NCBI GenBank assembly: GCA_016844545.1
Contig: JAENJC010000017.1
Coordinates: 1 to 15,327, forward strand
DNA: 15,327 bases
Reading direction: 5' to 3'
DNA from: Deltaproteobacteria bacterium
Lineage (GTDB): Bacteria; Desulfobacterota; JAENJC01
Positions 6,391 to 14,559 of this stretch are shown one piece after another. Both the position numbers and the translations under genes were made by a program. Within the stretch, counting starts at the first letter, position 1; each line of letters starts with the position of its first letter. The notes beneath the pieces are model-generated. The model did no database searches and was not told the DNA's origin. It was given only the letters and a program-made list of their open reading frames with translations.

Positions 6391-7908
6391 TTACCACTGC
6401 CTCCCGATTATTTCCTGCTTCTTAAATCCAAATCCTATAGATCCCCTCTTCTCATACATAGTCCTTGGGTCTATAGTACTCTTACTCTCGCGATGCGTCT
6501 CAGGAATTACGAACCTCTCCTTAAACGTTGCAATCGTATTGATTCTTAAAATATCCGCTGCATCCTTTTCGGACAAACCGACGGCAGATAGTGCGCTCTT
6601 CACTTCACTTTCACTGATGTCGCCAACACGCTTCATGCGCGCCCACATCCTGACGGCCATCTGCTTCTTCAAGGACTCAACGATCAGGCTCTCATTACCG
6701 GCTGTAAACAGATTCGCCAGATACTTTACCGGAACCCTCATTTTCTCCAACTCAGTGAAGAAGCCATCTGTCTCAGGGTCAAATAGTCCACCTTTGTCGG
6801 CCTTAACCTGATGCAGTATTGGCGATAGTGGTGGAATATAGAAGTTCATCGCGAGCGTCCTGAATTCAGGATGGCTTGGCAACGACAGTCTCCACTTCTT
6901 GAACAAATTATAAGCTGGAGAAATCTGTGCAGCGGCTATCCAGTTATCCTCGATACCGGCATTTCTAGCGGCCTCGATAACCTTCGGGTCATTAGGGTCT
7001 AACACTATGCTCCTCAACCCTTCTACTATCTTGTCATCGGAAAGCTTAGCCGTCTCCTCTATCCTTTCGGCGTCATAAAACAATGCGCCGACAGTTCTAA
7101 TCCTTCCGGTGCAGGCATGCCCGCAAGCGTTAGCCTGACCTGTCTCAGTCCTTGGATAACAGAAGATGCACTTTTCTGACTTGCCTGTCGCCCAGTTATA
7201 GAAAGGTTTTTTATACGGACAAGCGCTTATGCAGAACCTCCATGCTCGGCAGGTATTCTGATCAATAAGGACTATGCCATCCTCCCCTCTCTTGTATATT
7301 GCACCGGACGGACACGCTGCTACGCACGCCGGATTAAGGCAATGGTTGCATATCCTCGGCACATAGAACATAAAGAGCTTATGGAACTTTGTAAGACATT
7401 CCTTTTGTGAATCCGATAAGTTCTTCAGGTTCGGGTCGTTTGTGGCATAAAGAGGCGATCCGCCCAAGTCGTCGTCCCAGTTCGGACCTAAGACTATCTT
7501 CTCCATAAACTCACCGGTGATCAACGACTTCGGCCTTGCAACCGGCTGATGATCGCTTGCTGGTGCATTGAACAGGTTCTGGTAATCATACGTAAAAGGC
7601 TCATAGTAGTCATCAATAGTCGGCAGATTTGGCTGAAAGAAAATGCTTGCCAGAGTCCTTAACTTGTTGTCCTTTATAAGCTTTAACCGGAGCGTTCCGT
7701 TAGCAACCTCCCATCCGCCCCTGTATCTCTCCTGGTCCTCCCAGGTCAGCGGATATCCCGCGCCTGGCTTGGTCTCCACATTATTCCACCACATATACTC
7801 CGCGCCTTGGCGGCTGGTCCAGACGTTCTTGCACGAGACACTGCATGTATGACACCCTATGCACTTGTCCAGATTGAAACTCATTGATAGTTGGGCTCTG
7901 ATATCCAT
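6391..7908 (-). CDS. narH: Respiratory nitrate reductase beta subunit (Fe-S protein, NarH)
   Basis: The 505-residue protein carries the four Fe-S clusters that pass electrons between NarI and NarG. The first cluster motif CIGCHTCSVSC gives C16, C19, C22 and C26, the same numbers as in E. coli NarH. This supports ATG 7908 over a GTG at 7914. Later motifs are CNHCLNPACVAACP, CRAWRFCISACPYKK and CIFCYP with CGHACTGRIRTVG. The Trp in CRAWRFC replaces a cysteine as expected for the [3Fe-4S] cluster of this family. The start overlaps the narG stop (TAATG), with AGGAGG ten bases upstream, so narG and narH are translationally coupled. No signal peptide is present, so the subunit faces the cytoplasm. 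All expected cluster ligands appear intact. Confidence 0.96.
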   Translation of the reverse strand: MDIRAQLSMSFNLDKCIGCHTCSVSCKNVWTSRQGAEYMWWNNVETKPGAGYPLTWEDQERYRGGWEVANGTLRLKLIKDNKLRTLASIFFQPNLPTIDDYYEPFTYDYQNLFNAPASDHQPVARPKSLITGEFMEKIVLGPNWDDDLGGSPLYATNDPNLKNLSDSQKECLTKFHKLFMFYVPRICNHCLNPACVAACPSGAIYKRGEDGIVLIDQNTCRAWRFCISACPYKKPFYNWATGKSEKCIFCYPRTETGQANACGHACTGRIRTVGALFYDAERIEETAKLSDDKIVEGLRSIVLDPNDPKVIEAARNAGIEDNWIAAAQISPAYNLFKKWRLSLPSHPEFRTLAMNFYIPPLSPILHQVKADKGGLFDPETDGFFTELEKMRVPVKYLANLFTAGNESLIVESLKKQMAVRMWARMKRVGDISESEVKSALSAVGLSEKDAADILRINTIATFKERFVIPETHRESKSTIDPRTMYEKRGSIGFGFKKQEIIGRQW

Positions 7909-10900
7909 TACCACTCCACCTCCTGATTCTTCATTTTTCTAAGCAAGACAGTCGTATCCCTGATAATTGGAATCGGTCCCCATGAGTTGAATCCATACGA
8001 GAACTGTCCGTATCCGGCGACGCTCAGTGTCGGCATCTTCAGCCTCTGTCTCGGAAGGCTGTTGTGATACCCTCCCCTGATCTTGTTTCTGGTCTGCGCC
8101 TTAGGAACGTTGATTGTCCTCTCCTGAGAGTGGTAGGCAAACAGTGTGCCGGTTGGTATCCTTGCGCTGACAACAGCGCGGGCCACATAGACTCCATTGT
8201 CGTTATATGCTTCCACCCAGTCGTTGTCCTTGATCCCTATACTTGCAGCATCCCTGTCGTTGACCCATACACAGTTTCCTCCGCGGGAAAGAGTCAGCAT
8301 CCTCAGGTTGTCATAGTGGGTGGAATGAATCTGCCACTTACCGTGAGGGGTGATGTAATTTAGGTGGAGAGCTCCAGTCCTATCGCTCCTCTTGAGCTCG
8401 TTCATCTTGCTCGGATCAAGCTTGTATTTGTGTGTGGGCAGGGCCTCACCAAATTCAAGGAATGTAGGATGATCAAGATAATAGTGCTGCCTTCCTGTCA
8501 GAGTCCTCCATGGCAGCCTGAAATCTATCTGGTTGGTGTACGCGTTGTACGTCCTCCCATATCTTGTATCCCCAGTCCAAAGAGGGCTGTTCAGATACCT
8601 TCTCGGCTGCTGTACGATATCGTCATAGTTGGTGCGGAAATTCCTGTCCGGCCCACCTATCTCCTCGGCAAGACCGTGATATTCAGTTTCCACAGTATTC
8701 ATTGCCAATGGCTGCAAGTCGACATGCTTCAAGGTCCATACCTTAGACGGGTCATGGCCGAATATCTTCTTAACCGACTCCTTAGCCTCTTTGTATGTGT
8801 CGCCATGCAGTCCTGAGTGATGTTCCTCCTCCTGCCAGGCCTGGTAGTTCGCCTCGCCGTTAGTAACGTTTGAGAAGAACATGACGATGTTTGCGGCCTC
8901 CTTGGCTGTCTGCAGAGAGATGTACTTCTCACCGCCCCATTCAACCTTATCAACATGTGGGTTACTCATGTACTCGTCATAGAACGGCTTACCGTTAAGC
9001 ATGATTCCGTGGAACCCATACTTGGTCTTCATGAGAGGGCCGAACGACGAGTATTTGTTATATGTATTCGGGTAATCTCTTGTGACGACGGTTAAATTTG
9101 GTCCTGTCTGCCCTGGGATAAAATCGCAATCTCCCTTCTTCCAGTCCTTGACTTCCGGTATCGCCGGCTGTGTTATCTCGCCGGGAGTATCGTGCATGAG
9201 CGGAGTCATTACAACATCCTTCATAGGCTTCGACAAGTGCTTTTCTGCGAGCTTAGAGAACTTCTTCGCGATGAACGCAAATGCATCCCAGTCGCTCTTT
9301 GCCTCCCAGTTTGGCGCAACCGCCGCACCCATAGGGTGAATAAACGTATGCAGGTCAGTCGTGTTGATGTCTTCCTTCTCATACCAGTGTGCAGCAGGAA
9401 GAACTATGTCGCTGTAAGTCGGAGTCGTGTTCATACGCATATTCAGGTCTACTATGAGATCAAGTTTCCCAAGTGGTGACTCTCTGTACTTCATCTCCTT
9501 TATGGAAGGTTTTGCCACCTCTTCGCAGTCCAGATTGTTGTGGGTGCCAAGGAGGAACTTCAGGAAATATTCCTGGCCCCTTGCGCTGGAGCCAAGGGCG
9601 TTACCACGCCATATCATCCAGACCCTGGGCCAGTTTTCAGGCGCATCAGGATCCTCGACGCCAAACTGAAGCGCTCCGCTTTTGAGTTGCTTTGCTGTAT
9701 AGTCAACTATTTCGGCGTCCGTCTTTGCTCCTGCCTTCATGGCATCTTCAGCCACGACATGTGAGCTCTTGTTCCATTGACCATACCACGGAAGACCTCC
9801 AATCCTGACGGCCCTGACCTGCCAATCGGCGCAATGCTCATAGGTAACCTTGCTCTTATCGGGCATTACTGCGTATTCAGTCAGCTTATCGTCAAACTTA
9901 AACATCTGTGTATGAACATACCAGAAGCTCGGTGTATTCTGGAGCCTTGGAGGTCTCTGCCAGTCGAGGCCCAGGGCAACCTGCCCCCATGCGTCAAAGC
10001 AGGCAAGTTTTTCCTGTCCAACGTAATGGTTCTGTCCGCCGCCGTTCCTGCCGATGCATCCGCAGAGCATCAGCGCCCCTATGAAGTCTCTATAAATAAG
10101 GTCTGAGTGATAGTAGTGGTTAGAGCTGGAGCCGCTAAGTATCATGGAGCGGCCCTTTGTAACTTCGGCGTTAGATGCAAACTCCCTGGCTATCTGGATA
10201 ATCGTTGCGCGGCCAATGCCTGTATACTTTTCCTGCCATGCAGGAGAGAAGGCCGTGTCGTCATCATAGTTCTTGGCAAAGTCGCCTGTAAGGCCTTTAC
10301 GAGCTACGCCAACATGCGACATCTGCATATCAAACACTGTAGTGACAGGTATTCTGCCCTCTGTAGCTGTCTCTATATACTTAACAGGGACCTGCCTCTT
10401 GTATACCTCACCCGAATCGAGCTCATAAAAGGCGCACTCAACGGCTTCATCCTTAATGTCAAGGATTGACAGAGAGGGATCAAAGGTCTCATTGGTCTTT
10501 CCGTCCTTGATAAGGGTGTTCCACTTACCGTGACTGTCCTTTTCCTTTGCCCACCTGTAACCAATCCCGCCGTACGTAATCCTCGCCTTGTTTGCCTTGG
10601 CGTCCCACATAGCATACTTCCACTCATTGTTGTCAGTATCTGCATAGTCCTTAAGGTCCTTAGCGATCAGGAACCTTCCCATCTCAAGCCCGTTCTTGGT
10701 CTTTCTGAGCTTAATCAGGTGAGGAAGATCTGTATAGTTCTTTGAATAGTCGACAAAATACGGAACCTGCCTGTCTACATAAAATTCCTTAAGTATGACA
10801 TGGTTGATAGCCATCCAGATGGCACCGTCAGAACCGGGTTTTACAGGAACCCACAGGTCGGCATATTTTGCGGTCTCAGAAAAATCTGGAGTCATAACAA

Positions 10901-11477
10901 CGAGCTTGGCTCCACCATGTCTGAGCTCAGAAATGAAATGCGCGTCCGGTGTCCTCGTCCTGTTCGGGGTTGCACCCGTTACAACGACATATCCCGAATG
11001 GTACCAGTCCGCGCTCTCTGATACGTCGGTCTGTTCACCCCATACCTCTGGATGCGCGCTTGGAAGGTCGGTATAGTAATCATAAAAGCTCATGCTAACG
11101 CCGCCAATCATCTGATGATAACGTGCGCCTGACGCATAACTTATTTGCGACATGGCCGGGATAGGAGAAAAGCTTATATTCCTGTCCGGTCCGTATTTCT
11201 TGATTGTATAAATCTGCGCAGCGGTTATAATCTCGCCTGCAGTGTCCCAATCAAATCTGCGGAATCCGCCCTTTCCTCTGGACCACTTTACCTTCTTGCT
11301 TAACTCAGCGTTCTCAACAATGCTTGCCCATGCATCAACAGGATCGGAATGCTTTGTTTTAGCCTCTTTCAATGCGTCGATAAGAGTGCCGCGAACATAT
11401 GGATACTTAATTCTAACAGGGCTAGCTATAAACATACCAGGAAGCCGAAATACCCCTCTGGCATCCTCTTGGCTCAT
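7908..11477 (-). CDS. narG: Nitrate reductase alpha subunit NarG, major fragment (frameshifted)
   Basis: This ORF holds nearly all of the molybdenum subunit, from SPVRIKYPYVRG onward, but not the first 89 residues, which lie in another frame at 11422-11691. The first 18 codons (MSQEDARGVFRL...) are out-of-frame sequence and not NarG. Family marks are clear: FSPIPAMSQISYASGARY, WGEQTDVSESADWY with the Asp that binds molybdenum in E. coli NarG (D222), TRTPDAHF, HYVGQEK, YSDIVLPAAHWYEKEDINTTDLHTFIHP and PWRTLTGRQHYYLDH. Joined with the upstream fragment the protein would have about 1259 residues, against 1247 in E. coli. The body has no further stop or shift, which argues for a recent lesion or a sequencing/assembly error. 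Without repair the product would lack the FS0 cluster and be inactive. The same family includes nitrite oxidoreductases, so direction is not certain. Confidence 0.93.
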   Translation of the reverse strand: MSQEDARGVFRLPGMFIASPVRIKYPYVRGTLIDALKEAKTKHSDPVDAWASIVENAELSKKVKWSRGKGGFRRFDWDTAGEIITAAQIYTIKKYGPDRNISFSPIPAMSQISYASGARYHQMIGGVSMSFYDYYTDLPSAHPEVWGEQTDVSESADWYHSGYVVVTGATPNRTRTPDAHFISELRHGGAKLVVMTPDFSETAKYADLWVPVKPGSDGAIWMAINHVILKEFYVDRQVPYFVDYSKNYTDLPHLIKLRKTKNGLEMGRFLIAKDLKDYADTDNNEWKYAMWDAKANKARITYGGIGYRWAKEKDSHGKWNTLIKDGKTNETFDPSLSILDIKDEAVECAFYELDSGEVYKRQVPVKYIETATEGRIPVTTVFDMQMSHVGVARKGLTGDFAKNYDDDTAFSPAWQEKYTGIGRATIIQIAREFASNAEVTKGRSMILSGSSSNHYYHSDLIYRDFIGALMLCGCIGRNGGGQNHYVGQEKLACFDAWGQVALGLDWQRPPRLQNTPSFWYVHTQMFKFDDKLTEYAVMPDKSKVTYEHCADWQVRAVRIGGLPWYGQWNKSSHVVAEDAMKAGAKTDAEIVDYTAKQLKSGALQFGVEDPDAPENWPRVWMIWRGNALGSSARGQEYFLKFLLGTHNNLDCEEVAKPSIKEMKYRESPLGKLDLIVDLNMRMNTTPTYSDIVLPAAHWYEKEDINTTDLHTFIHPMGAAVAPNWEAKSDWDAFAFIAKKFSKLAEKHLSKPMKDVVMTPLMHDTPGEITQPAIPEVKDWKKGDCDFIPGQTGPNLTVVTRDYPNTYNKYSSFGPLMKTKYGFHGIMLNGKPFYDEYMSNPHVDKVEWGGEKYISLQTAKEAANIVMFFSNVTNGEANYQAWQEEEHHSGLHGDTYKEAKESVKKIFGHDPSKVWTLKHVDLQPLAMNTVETEYHGLAEEIGGPDRNFRTNYDDIVQQPRRYLNSPLWTGDTRYGRTYNAYTNQIDFRLPWRTLTGRQHYYLDHPTFLEFGEALPTHKYKLDPSKMNELKRSDRTGALHLNYITPHGKWQIHSTHYDNLRMLTLSRGGNCVWVNDRDAASIGIKDNDWVEAYNDNGVYVARAVVSARIPTGTLFAYHSQERTINVPKAQTRNKIRGGYHNSLPRQRLKMPTLSVAGYGQFSYGFNSWGPIPIIRDTTVLLRKMKNQEVEW
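11421..11428 (-). other. 4-bp tandem duplication that breaks narG
   Basis: The plus strand reads GCTAGCTA, two copies of GCTA; on the coding strand this gives TATAGCTAGCCCT. Deleting one copy restores TATAGCCCT, reading Tyr-Ser-Pro, and makes the junction YVYSPVRIKYP. This has the same length as E. coli YLYSANRLKYP. Removing only one base would restore the frame but add a residue, so a 4-base gain fits best. Confidence 0.85.
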
Positions 11478-11691
11478 ACGGTGGCACGCTGGACTCTAAT
11501 AAAGGGTAATCAATGGCCTGAAGTTCCCAGGTGATGATGCCGTCCTTTACATACACCATCCAGCTGCATCCACCTGTACAGTTGTTTCCGTGTGTACTAC
11601 GTACAGTCTTGTCATACTGCCAGCGGTTCCTGTAAAATTCTTCCCAACCTCTCTTACTTGGACTAATCTCGTCTTGTATCCATGTAGCCAT
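11422..11691 (-). pseudogene. narG: Amino-terminal fragment of NarG, cut off by the frameshift
   Basis: The 89-residue ORF is the true start of narG. It contains THGNNCTGGCSW and, further on, EPRGCQRG, which together supply the His and three Cys ligands of the FS0 [4Fe-4S] cluster, plus the NRWQYDKTVRSTHG segment typical of NarG. It ends at YVYS followed by TAG, just where family members continue with a RxKYP motif. That motif appears in the next frame as SPVRIKYP. No Tat twin-arginine signal is present before the cluster motif, so this is the cytoplasm-facing NarG type and not the exported NxrA type. AGGGAGGG stands nine bases before ATG 11691, three bases past the cytochrome c stop. Confidence 0.9.
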
Positions 11692-11694
11692 TAG

Positions 11695-12324
11695 TTATAT
11701 CCCTCCCTTTCCACCGTAATTTCTCCACAAAGCATCATGGGCAGTATTCTTTGTTCTTTTGCTATACCTTCCGCTCCAAATAATGGTGAAGAGGATAAGT
11801 ATTGCAATAAATCCGATTATGCCGATACCGGCAAAGGTCGCGGACTGCGACGGAGCGACGTCATTCGCTCCCTGAACCTTAAGGAAAGCCCTCAAATTCT
11901 CCATCTCGGCCTCGGTTATGTTCTTTGCAGCAAAGATTGGACCCATTGTTGGGCTGCCGCCTCCGTTTACCCATGCGGTACTGAGGAGGGGGTTCTTGGA
12001 CTCATCAACATACGCCTTCGTCAGGTTTGGACCGAGGTTGCCGCCATCCAACGCACCAACTCCGGCGCTGTGACAAGACATGCATGCTGGACCTGCATTG
12101 GCAAATCTCGTCTCCCCTGTGAACAAAGCCTTGCCAACATTTGCATCGCCAACTTCTACTGGGGCGGCCTCTACAACAGCCTCGACTGCAGAAGCCGGTT
12201 GCTCTGTAGCAGTCTGTTGAGCCTTAACTGCCACTGGAAACATCACCATTCCAGCTACAAGGGGTACTGCCAGTAAAGCTTTAAAACCTTTCTTACATAA
12301 ACCCTGATACCCACTCACCACCAT
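11695..12324 (-). CDS. Membrane-anchored monohaem cytochrome c, first gene of the nar operon
   Basis: The 209-residue protein has a signal peptide (KKGFKALLAVPLVAGMVMFPVAVKA, about residues 11-35) and an Ala/Pro/Glu-rich linker. A class I cytochrome c domain follows with haem motif CMSCH at residues 81-85 and the likely axial Met127 in SPTMGPIFA. The C-terminal transmembrane helix spans about 163-183 and a basic cytoplasmic tail follows. The haem domain thus faces the periplasm. It ends three bases before narG and shares its operon. In Thermus, narC (a cytochrome c) also heads the narCGHJIK operon and is needed for the enzyme, so an electron-transfer or anchoring role with NarI is a reasonable inference. 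Only one haem is present here, so it is not a close copy. AAAGGAGG precedes ATG 12324. Confidence 0.9.
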   Translation of the reverse strand: MVVSGYQGLCKKGFKALLAVPLVAGMVMFPVAVKAQQTATEQPASAVEAVVEAAPVEVGDANVGKALFTGETRFANAGPACMSCHSAGVGALDGGNLGPNLTKAYVDESKNPLLSTAWVNGGGSPTMGPIFAAKNITEAEMENLRAFLKVQGANDVAPSQSATFAGIGIIGFIAILILFTIIWSGRYSKRTKNTAHDALWRNYGGKGGI

Positions 12325-12363
12325 AACCTTGCACCTCCTTTGATAGATTTTTTTGAAAATCGT

Positions 12364-12439
12364 ATAACCTTATTACATGTCCCTAAAGCACTTGTCAATC
12401 TTTTTTTCGGGGCGACAAATAAATAAAACATAACCTTAT
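12364..12439. repeat. Pair of 10-bp direct repeats flanking the nar promoter
   Basis: ATAACCTTAT occurs at 12364-12373, overlapping the -10 region, and again at 12430-12439. The copies are 66 bases apart, close to six helical turns. They bracket the promoter and could be operator sites for an unidentified regulator acting over a DNA loop. Chance is not excluded because the interval is AT-rich. Confidence 0.35.
12370..12398 (-). promoter_or_regulatory. Sigma-70 type promoter for cytochrome c-narGHJI
   Basis: On the minus strand a perfect TTGACA (12398-12393) is followed by 17 bases and TAATAA (12375-12370), a weak -10. Transcription would start near 12363, about 40 bases before ATG 12324. The weak -10 suggests need of an activator. 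No recognisable FNR box was found by eye. Confidence 0.5.
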
Positions 12440-12448
12440 CAGAAAGCC

Positions 12449-12886
12449 CTATTTAAAGACCCATAAAACAGGGCAAGGCGACCTTTTGGTAACCCGATCT
12501 ATAATGCTTCCATGAAAGAGCTTTCCAACCGGAGAATAGCGATGGCTGGCCATAACTATAAGGTCAGCACCTTTCTCGAAAGTCTCCGATATTACCTCAT
12601 TTGAAACTTCGCCATCCCTTAACACAATCTGTACATCTTTTACACCATTAGCCACAACCTTAGCCTTTTCCTTCAGCAAAATCTCCGTTCCTTCAGTTCT
12701 CCATCCCTCGCGAATCGCATCCCACTCCTTGGAGTCCGAGATAAGTACAGCTTTATATGCCTGCTCCGAAACATATAAGAGTGTCAGTTTAGCCCCTGAA
12801 ATCTTACTTAAATATACAGCCTCGTCCAATGCCCTATCTCCCAGCTCGGAGCCATCTACGGTGCAAATAATATTCTTATAACTCAT
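12449..12886 (-). CDS. Universal stress protein (UspA domain)
   Basis: The 145-residue single-domain protein begins YKNIICTVDGSELGDRALDEAV and ends HGSIIDRVTKRSPCPVLWVF, both typical of UspA proteins. The ATP-binding loop (G-x2-G-x9-G-S/T in ATP-binding members) is only partly kept: MASHRYSPVGKLFHGS has the final GS but lacks the first glycine, so ATP binding is uncertain. Such proteins often sit beside anaerobic respiration genes and are induced under energy stress. It lies 54 bases downstream of the narK1-type gene with no terminator between them, so it is probably co-transcribed from the sigma-54 promoter. GGGGGAACAG upstream of ATG 12886 supplies a weak ribosome site. Confidence 0.9.
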   Translation of the reverse strand: MSYKNIICTVDGSELGDRALDEAVYLSKISGAKLTLLYVSEQAYKAVLISDSKEWDAIREGWRTEGTEILLKEKAKVVANGVKDVQIVLRDGEVSNEVISETFEKGADLIVMASHRYSPVGKLFHGSIIDRVTKRSPCPVLWVFK

Positions 12887-12940
12887 TATTGTCTGTTCCC
12901 CCTTAATTGGAGTTTAAGTTGCCTTACAAGCATGCACTTT

Positions 12941-14152
12941 TTATCCGCGCGCTTTAGCCCTACCGCCTTTCTCTATCCATTTCTGTTCCCACTTCTTCTG
13001 CTCAAACTTCATCCAAAACAAAACAAACCCTGCCAAAACAGCAAAAGCGATAAAACCCCACTGGAATGTTCCCGCATACTGCTTTGACATTCCCATTGCA
13101 TTAGGTATGAAACCACCTCCAAGGGCTCCTATTTCCCCTATCATGCTTCCTGTGACCGCAGTAGTGGTTGGCCACCGTAGCGGCACCAACTGGAACACGG
13201 CCCCGTTGCCCATACCGAGGAAGCCAAAGATAAGCATAAACAGGATAGTAGTGGCAGTAAGTGAGGGTCCGAAACTAATAACTACCATTAGCGCAATAAC
13301 CACAACGTATACCAAGGTCAAGGTATTTACGCCGCCCCATCTGTCAGATATATATCCTCCTACTACTCTAATTCCGCTTCCCATTAAGGCAGCCAGCATG
13401 GTCAACTGACCGGCCTGAATCTTTGTCACCCCAAACTGATCGTGAAAGAATGTAGGAAGGAAGTTGGAAAGACCGATGAACCCGCCAAAGGTTATTACAT
13501 ACATGGCGTTGAAAGCCCATCCATCTTTCTCCACAAGACACTTCAACAGTTCCTTAAGTGAATGGTGCTCTTTATCAGGGGGCTCCTTTGCAAATACCAT
13601 CATTACAACCATTGGCAGCAACATCGTGAATGCAGCGAGACCATATACAGTTGACCAGCCGTAAGCTTGAGCTAATGGAGGAGCAAATAAAACTGCAAGG
13701 ACTGTGCCGCTGTTCCCTGCTCCAGCTATCCCCATAGCCAGTCCCTTTTTCTCTGGAGGGAACCAACCGGAGCCGAGGGACAATGCCACCCCGAAGCTCG
13801 CCCCTGCTATGCCGAGGAGAACTCCCATGTTCAATACTTCAGAATATGTGTCAACGAAGAAATAACCGTAAGCAAGGGCAATGGATATCAGACCCATCTC
13901 CAGCATCGCAGCACTCTTTCTCCCTATATACTGCGCCAGGATTCCCAGGGGAAAACGCATGAGAGCGCCGGACATTATCGGCACTGAGATCATGAATCCC
14001 TTCTGGGCAGGGGTCAAGTGGAAAGATTCGCTTATAAAAGGCGCCATTGCGCCATTTAAGACCCATATGGCAAAACAAAAGTCAAAATATAGAAATGATG
14101 CGAAAAGAGTACCTGGATGCCCAGACTTCAAAAAAGCTTTAAACCCCGCCAC
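12941..14152 (-). CDS. narK: NarK1-type nitrate transporter (major facilitator superfamily)
   Basis: The 403-residue protein has about 12 transmembrane segments and the nitrate/nitrite porter marks GIAGAGNSGTVLAVLFAPP, GMGNGAVFQLVPLRW, and arginines in GALMRFPLG and GSGIRVVGG that match the nitrate-binding pair of NarK. It resembles the proton-coupled NarK1-type importers more than the antiporter-like NarK at 3263-4897. The start is taken as GTG 14152 because a perfect AAGGAGG stands five bases before it. A longer frame reaching TTG 14251 would start upstream of the predicted sigma-54 transcription start and adds 33 residues with no family likeness. A paired NarK1/NarK2 set commonly accompanies nar operons. 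The C-terminus is basic (KKWEQKWIEKGGRAKARG). Confidence 0.92.
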   Translation of the reverse strand: MAGFKAFLKSGHPGTLFASFLYFDFCFAIWVLNGAMAPFISESFHLTPAQKGFMISVPIMSGALMRFPLGILAQYIGRKSAAMLEMGLISIALAYGYFFVDTYSEVLNMGVLLGIAGASFGVALSLGSGWFPPEKKGLAMGIAGAGNSGTVLAVLFAPPLAQAYGWSTVYGLAAFTMLLPMVVMMVFAKEPPDKEHHSLKELLKCLVEKDGWAFNAMYVITFGGFIGLSNFLPTFFHDQFGVTKIQAGQLTMLAALMGSGIRVVGGYISDRWGGVNTLTLVYVVVIALMVVISFGPSLTATTILFMLIFGFLGMGNGAVFQLVPLRWPTTTAVTGSMIGEIGALGGGFIPNAMGMSKQYAGTFQWGFIAFAVLAGFVLFWMKFEQKKWEQKWIEKGGRAKARG

Positions 14153-14235
14153 TTTCGCCTCCTTAAGATTTGGTAATTTACCGGGAATATTTTGCGAATT
14201 GCCCGAAAAGGGCTTTATCAAGTTCGTGATTATAA

Positions 14236-14250
14236 GCAAATGGCATGCCA
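14236..14250 (-). promoter_or_regulatory. Sigma-54 (-24/-12) type promoter of the distal narK
   Basis: On the minus strand TGGCATGCCATTTGC (14250-14236) fits the TGGCACG-N4-TTGC consensus, with GG and GC 11 bases apart as required and one mismatch in the conserved block. Transcription would start near 14224, giving a leader of about 72 bases before GTG 14152. This class needs an enhancer-binding activator. Confidence 0.65.
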
Positions 14251-14559
14251 ACAGTTTTTTGGGAATCTACTTCAAAGCGGGAACCAGGTGATTTTGTTTA
14301 CTATATTTACTTTTTTGACTGGTCAGATACTGTGAGATGGAGTTCGCTGAAAATGCGCATAGTGTTACCTTTCAGTAACGGCTATTCAAGCCTTTTTGGA
14401 TTTATGCAATTAATTCAGGGAGTAACAAGCGCTACTTTTTGGGAACAGAATGGATCATTAAGAAGTCATCAAGCCTTTTTCGAAAAACTTGCAGCCTCTC
14501 AAAAAAAACTTGACAGACAAAATTTAAATTGATATCTATCGTTTACATCATGGGTGAAC
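14251..14559. promoter_or_regulatory. Long non-coding upstream region of the distal narK with repeats
   Basis: No gene with convincing composition is seen here. The interval holds an inverted repeat GTTAC-N6-GTAAC (14364-14379, about 140 bases upstream of the sigma-54 start, a usual enhancer distance). A 12-bp direct repeat TCAAGCCTTTTT occurs at 14386-14397 and 14469-14480 (83 bases apart), and TTTTTCGAAAAA (14476-14487) is palindromic. These are candidate activator sites, unproven. Confidence 0.4.

Noticed and set aside
8064..11076. Many plus-strand ORFs of 60-150 residues opposite narG
   Set aside because: All lie within the conserved narG reading frame and show no independent start signals; they are complementary-strand shadows.
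14152..14251. Longer narK start at TTG 14251
   Set aside because: The extra 33 residues have no family likeness, lie across the predicted promoter, and lack a ribosome site, whereas GTG 14152 has AAGGAGG.
14488..14504. TTGCAGCCTCTC resembling the end of the 4926-5074 element
   Set aside because: Only partial likeness to AGAGGCTCTTGCAAAA with a gap and no partner end nearby.
14245..14532. Plus-strand ORF of 95 residues opposite the narK upstream region
   Set aside because: No ribosome site or recognisable motif; it overlaps the narK 5' region and its sigma-54 promoter, and composition does not look coding.
14510..14538. Plus-strand TTGACA-N17-TATCTA
   Set aside because: The -10 is weak, and the nearest plus-strand ORF starts about 200 bases away beyond an oppositely directed ORF.
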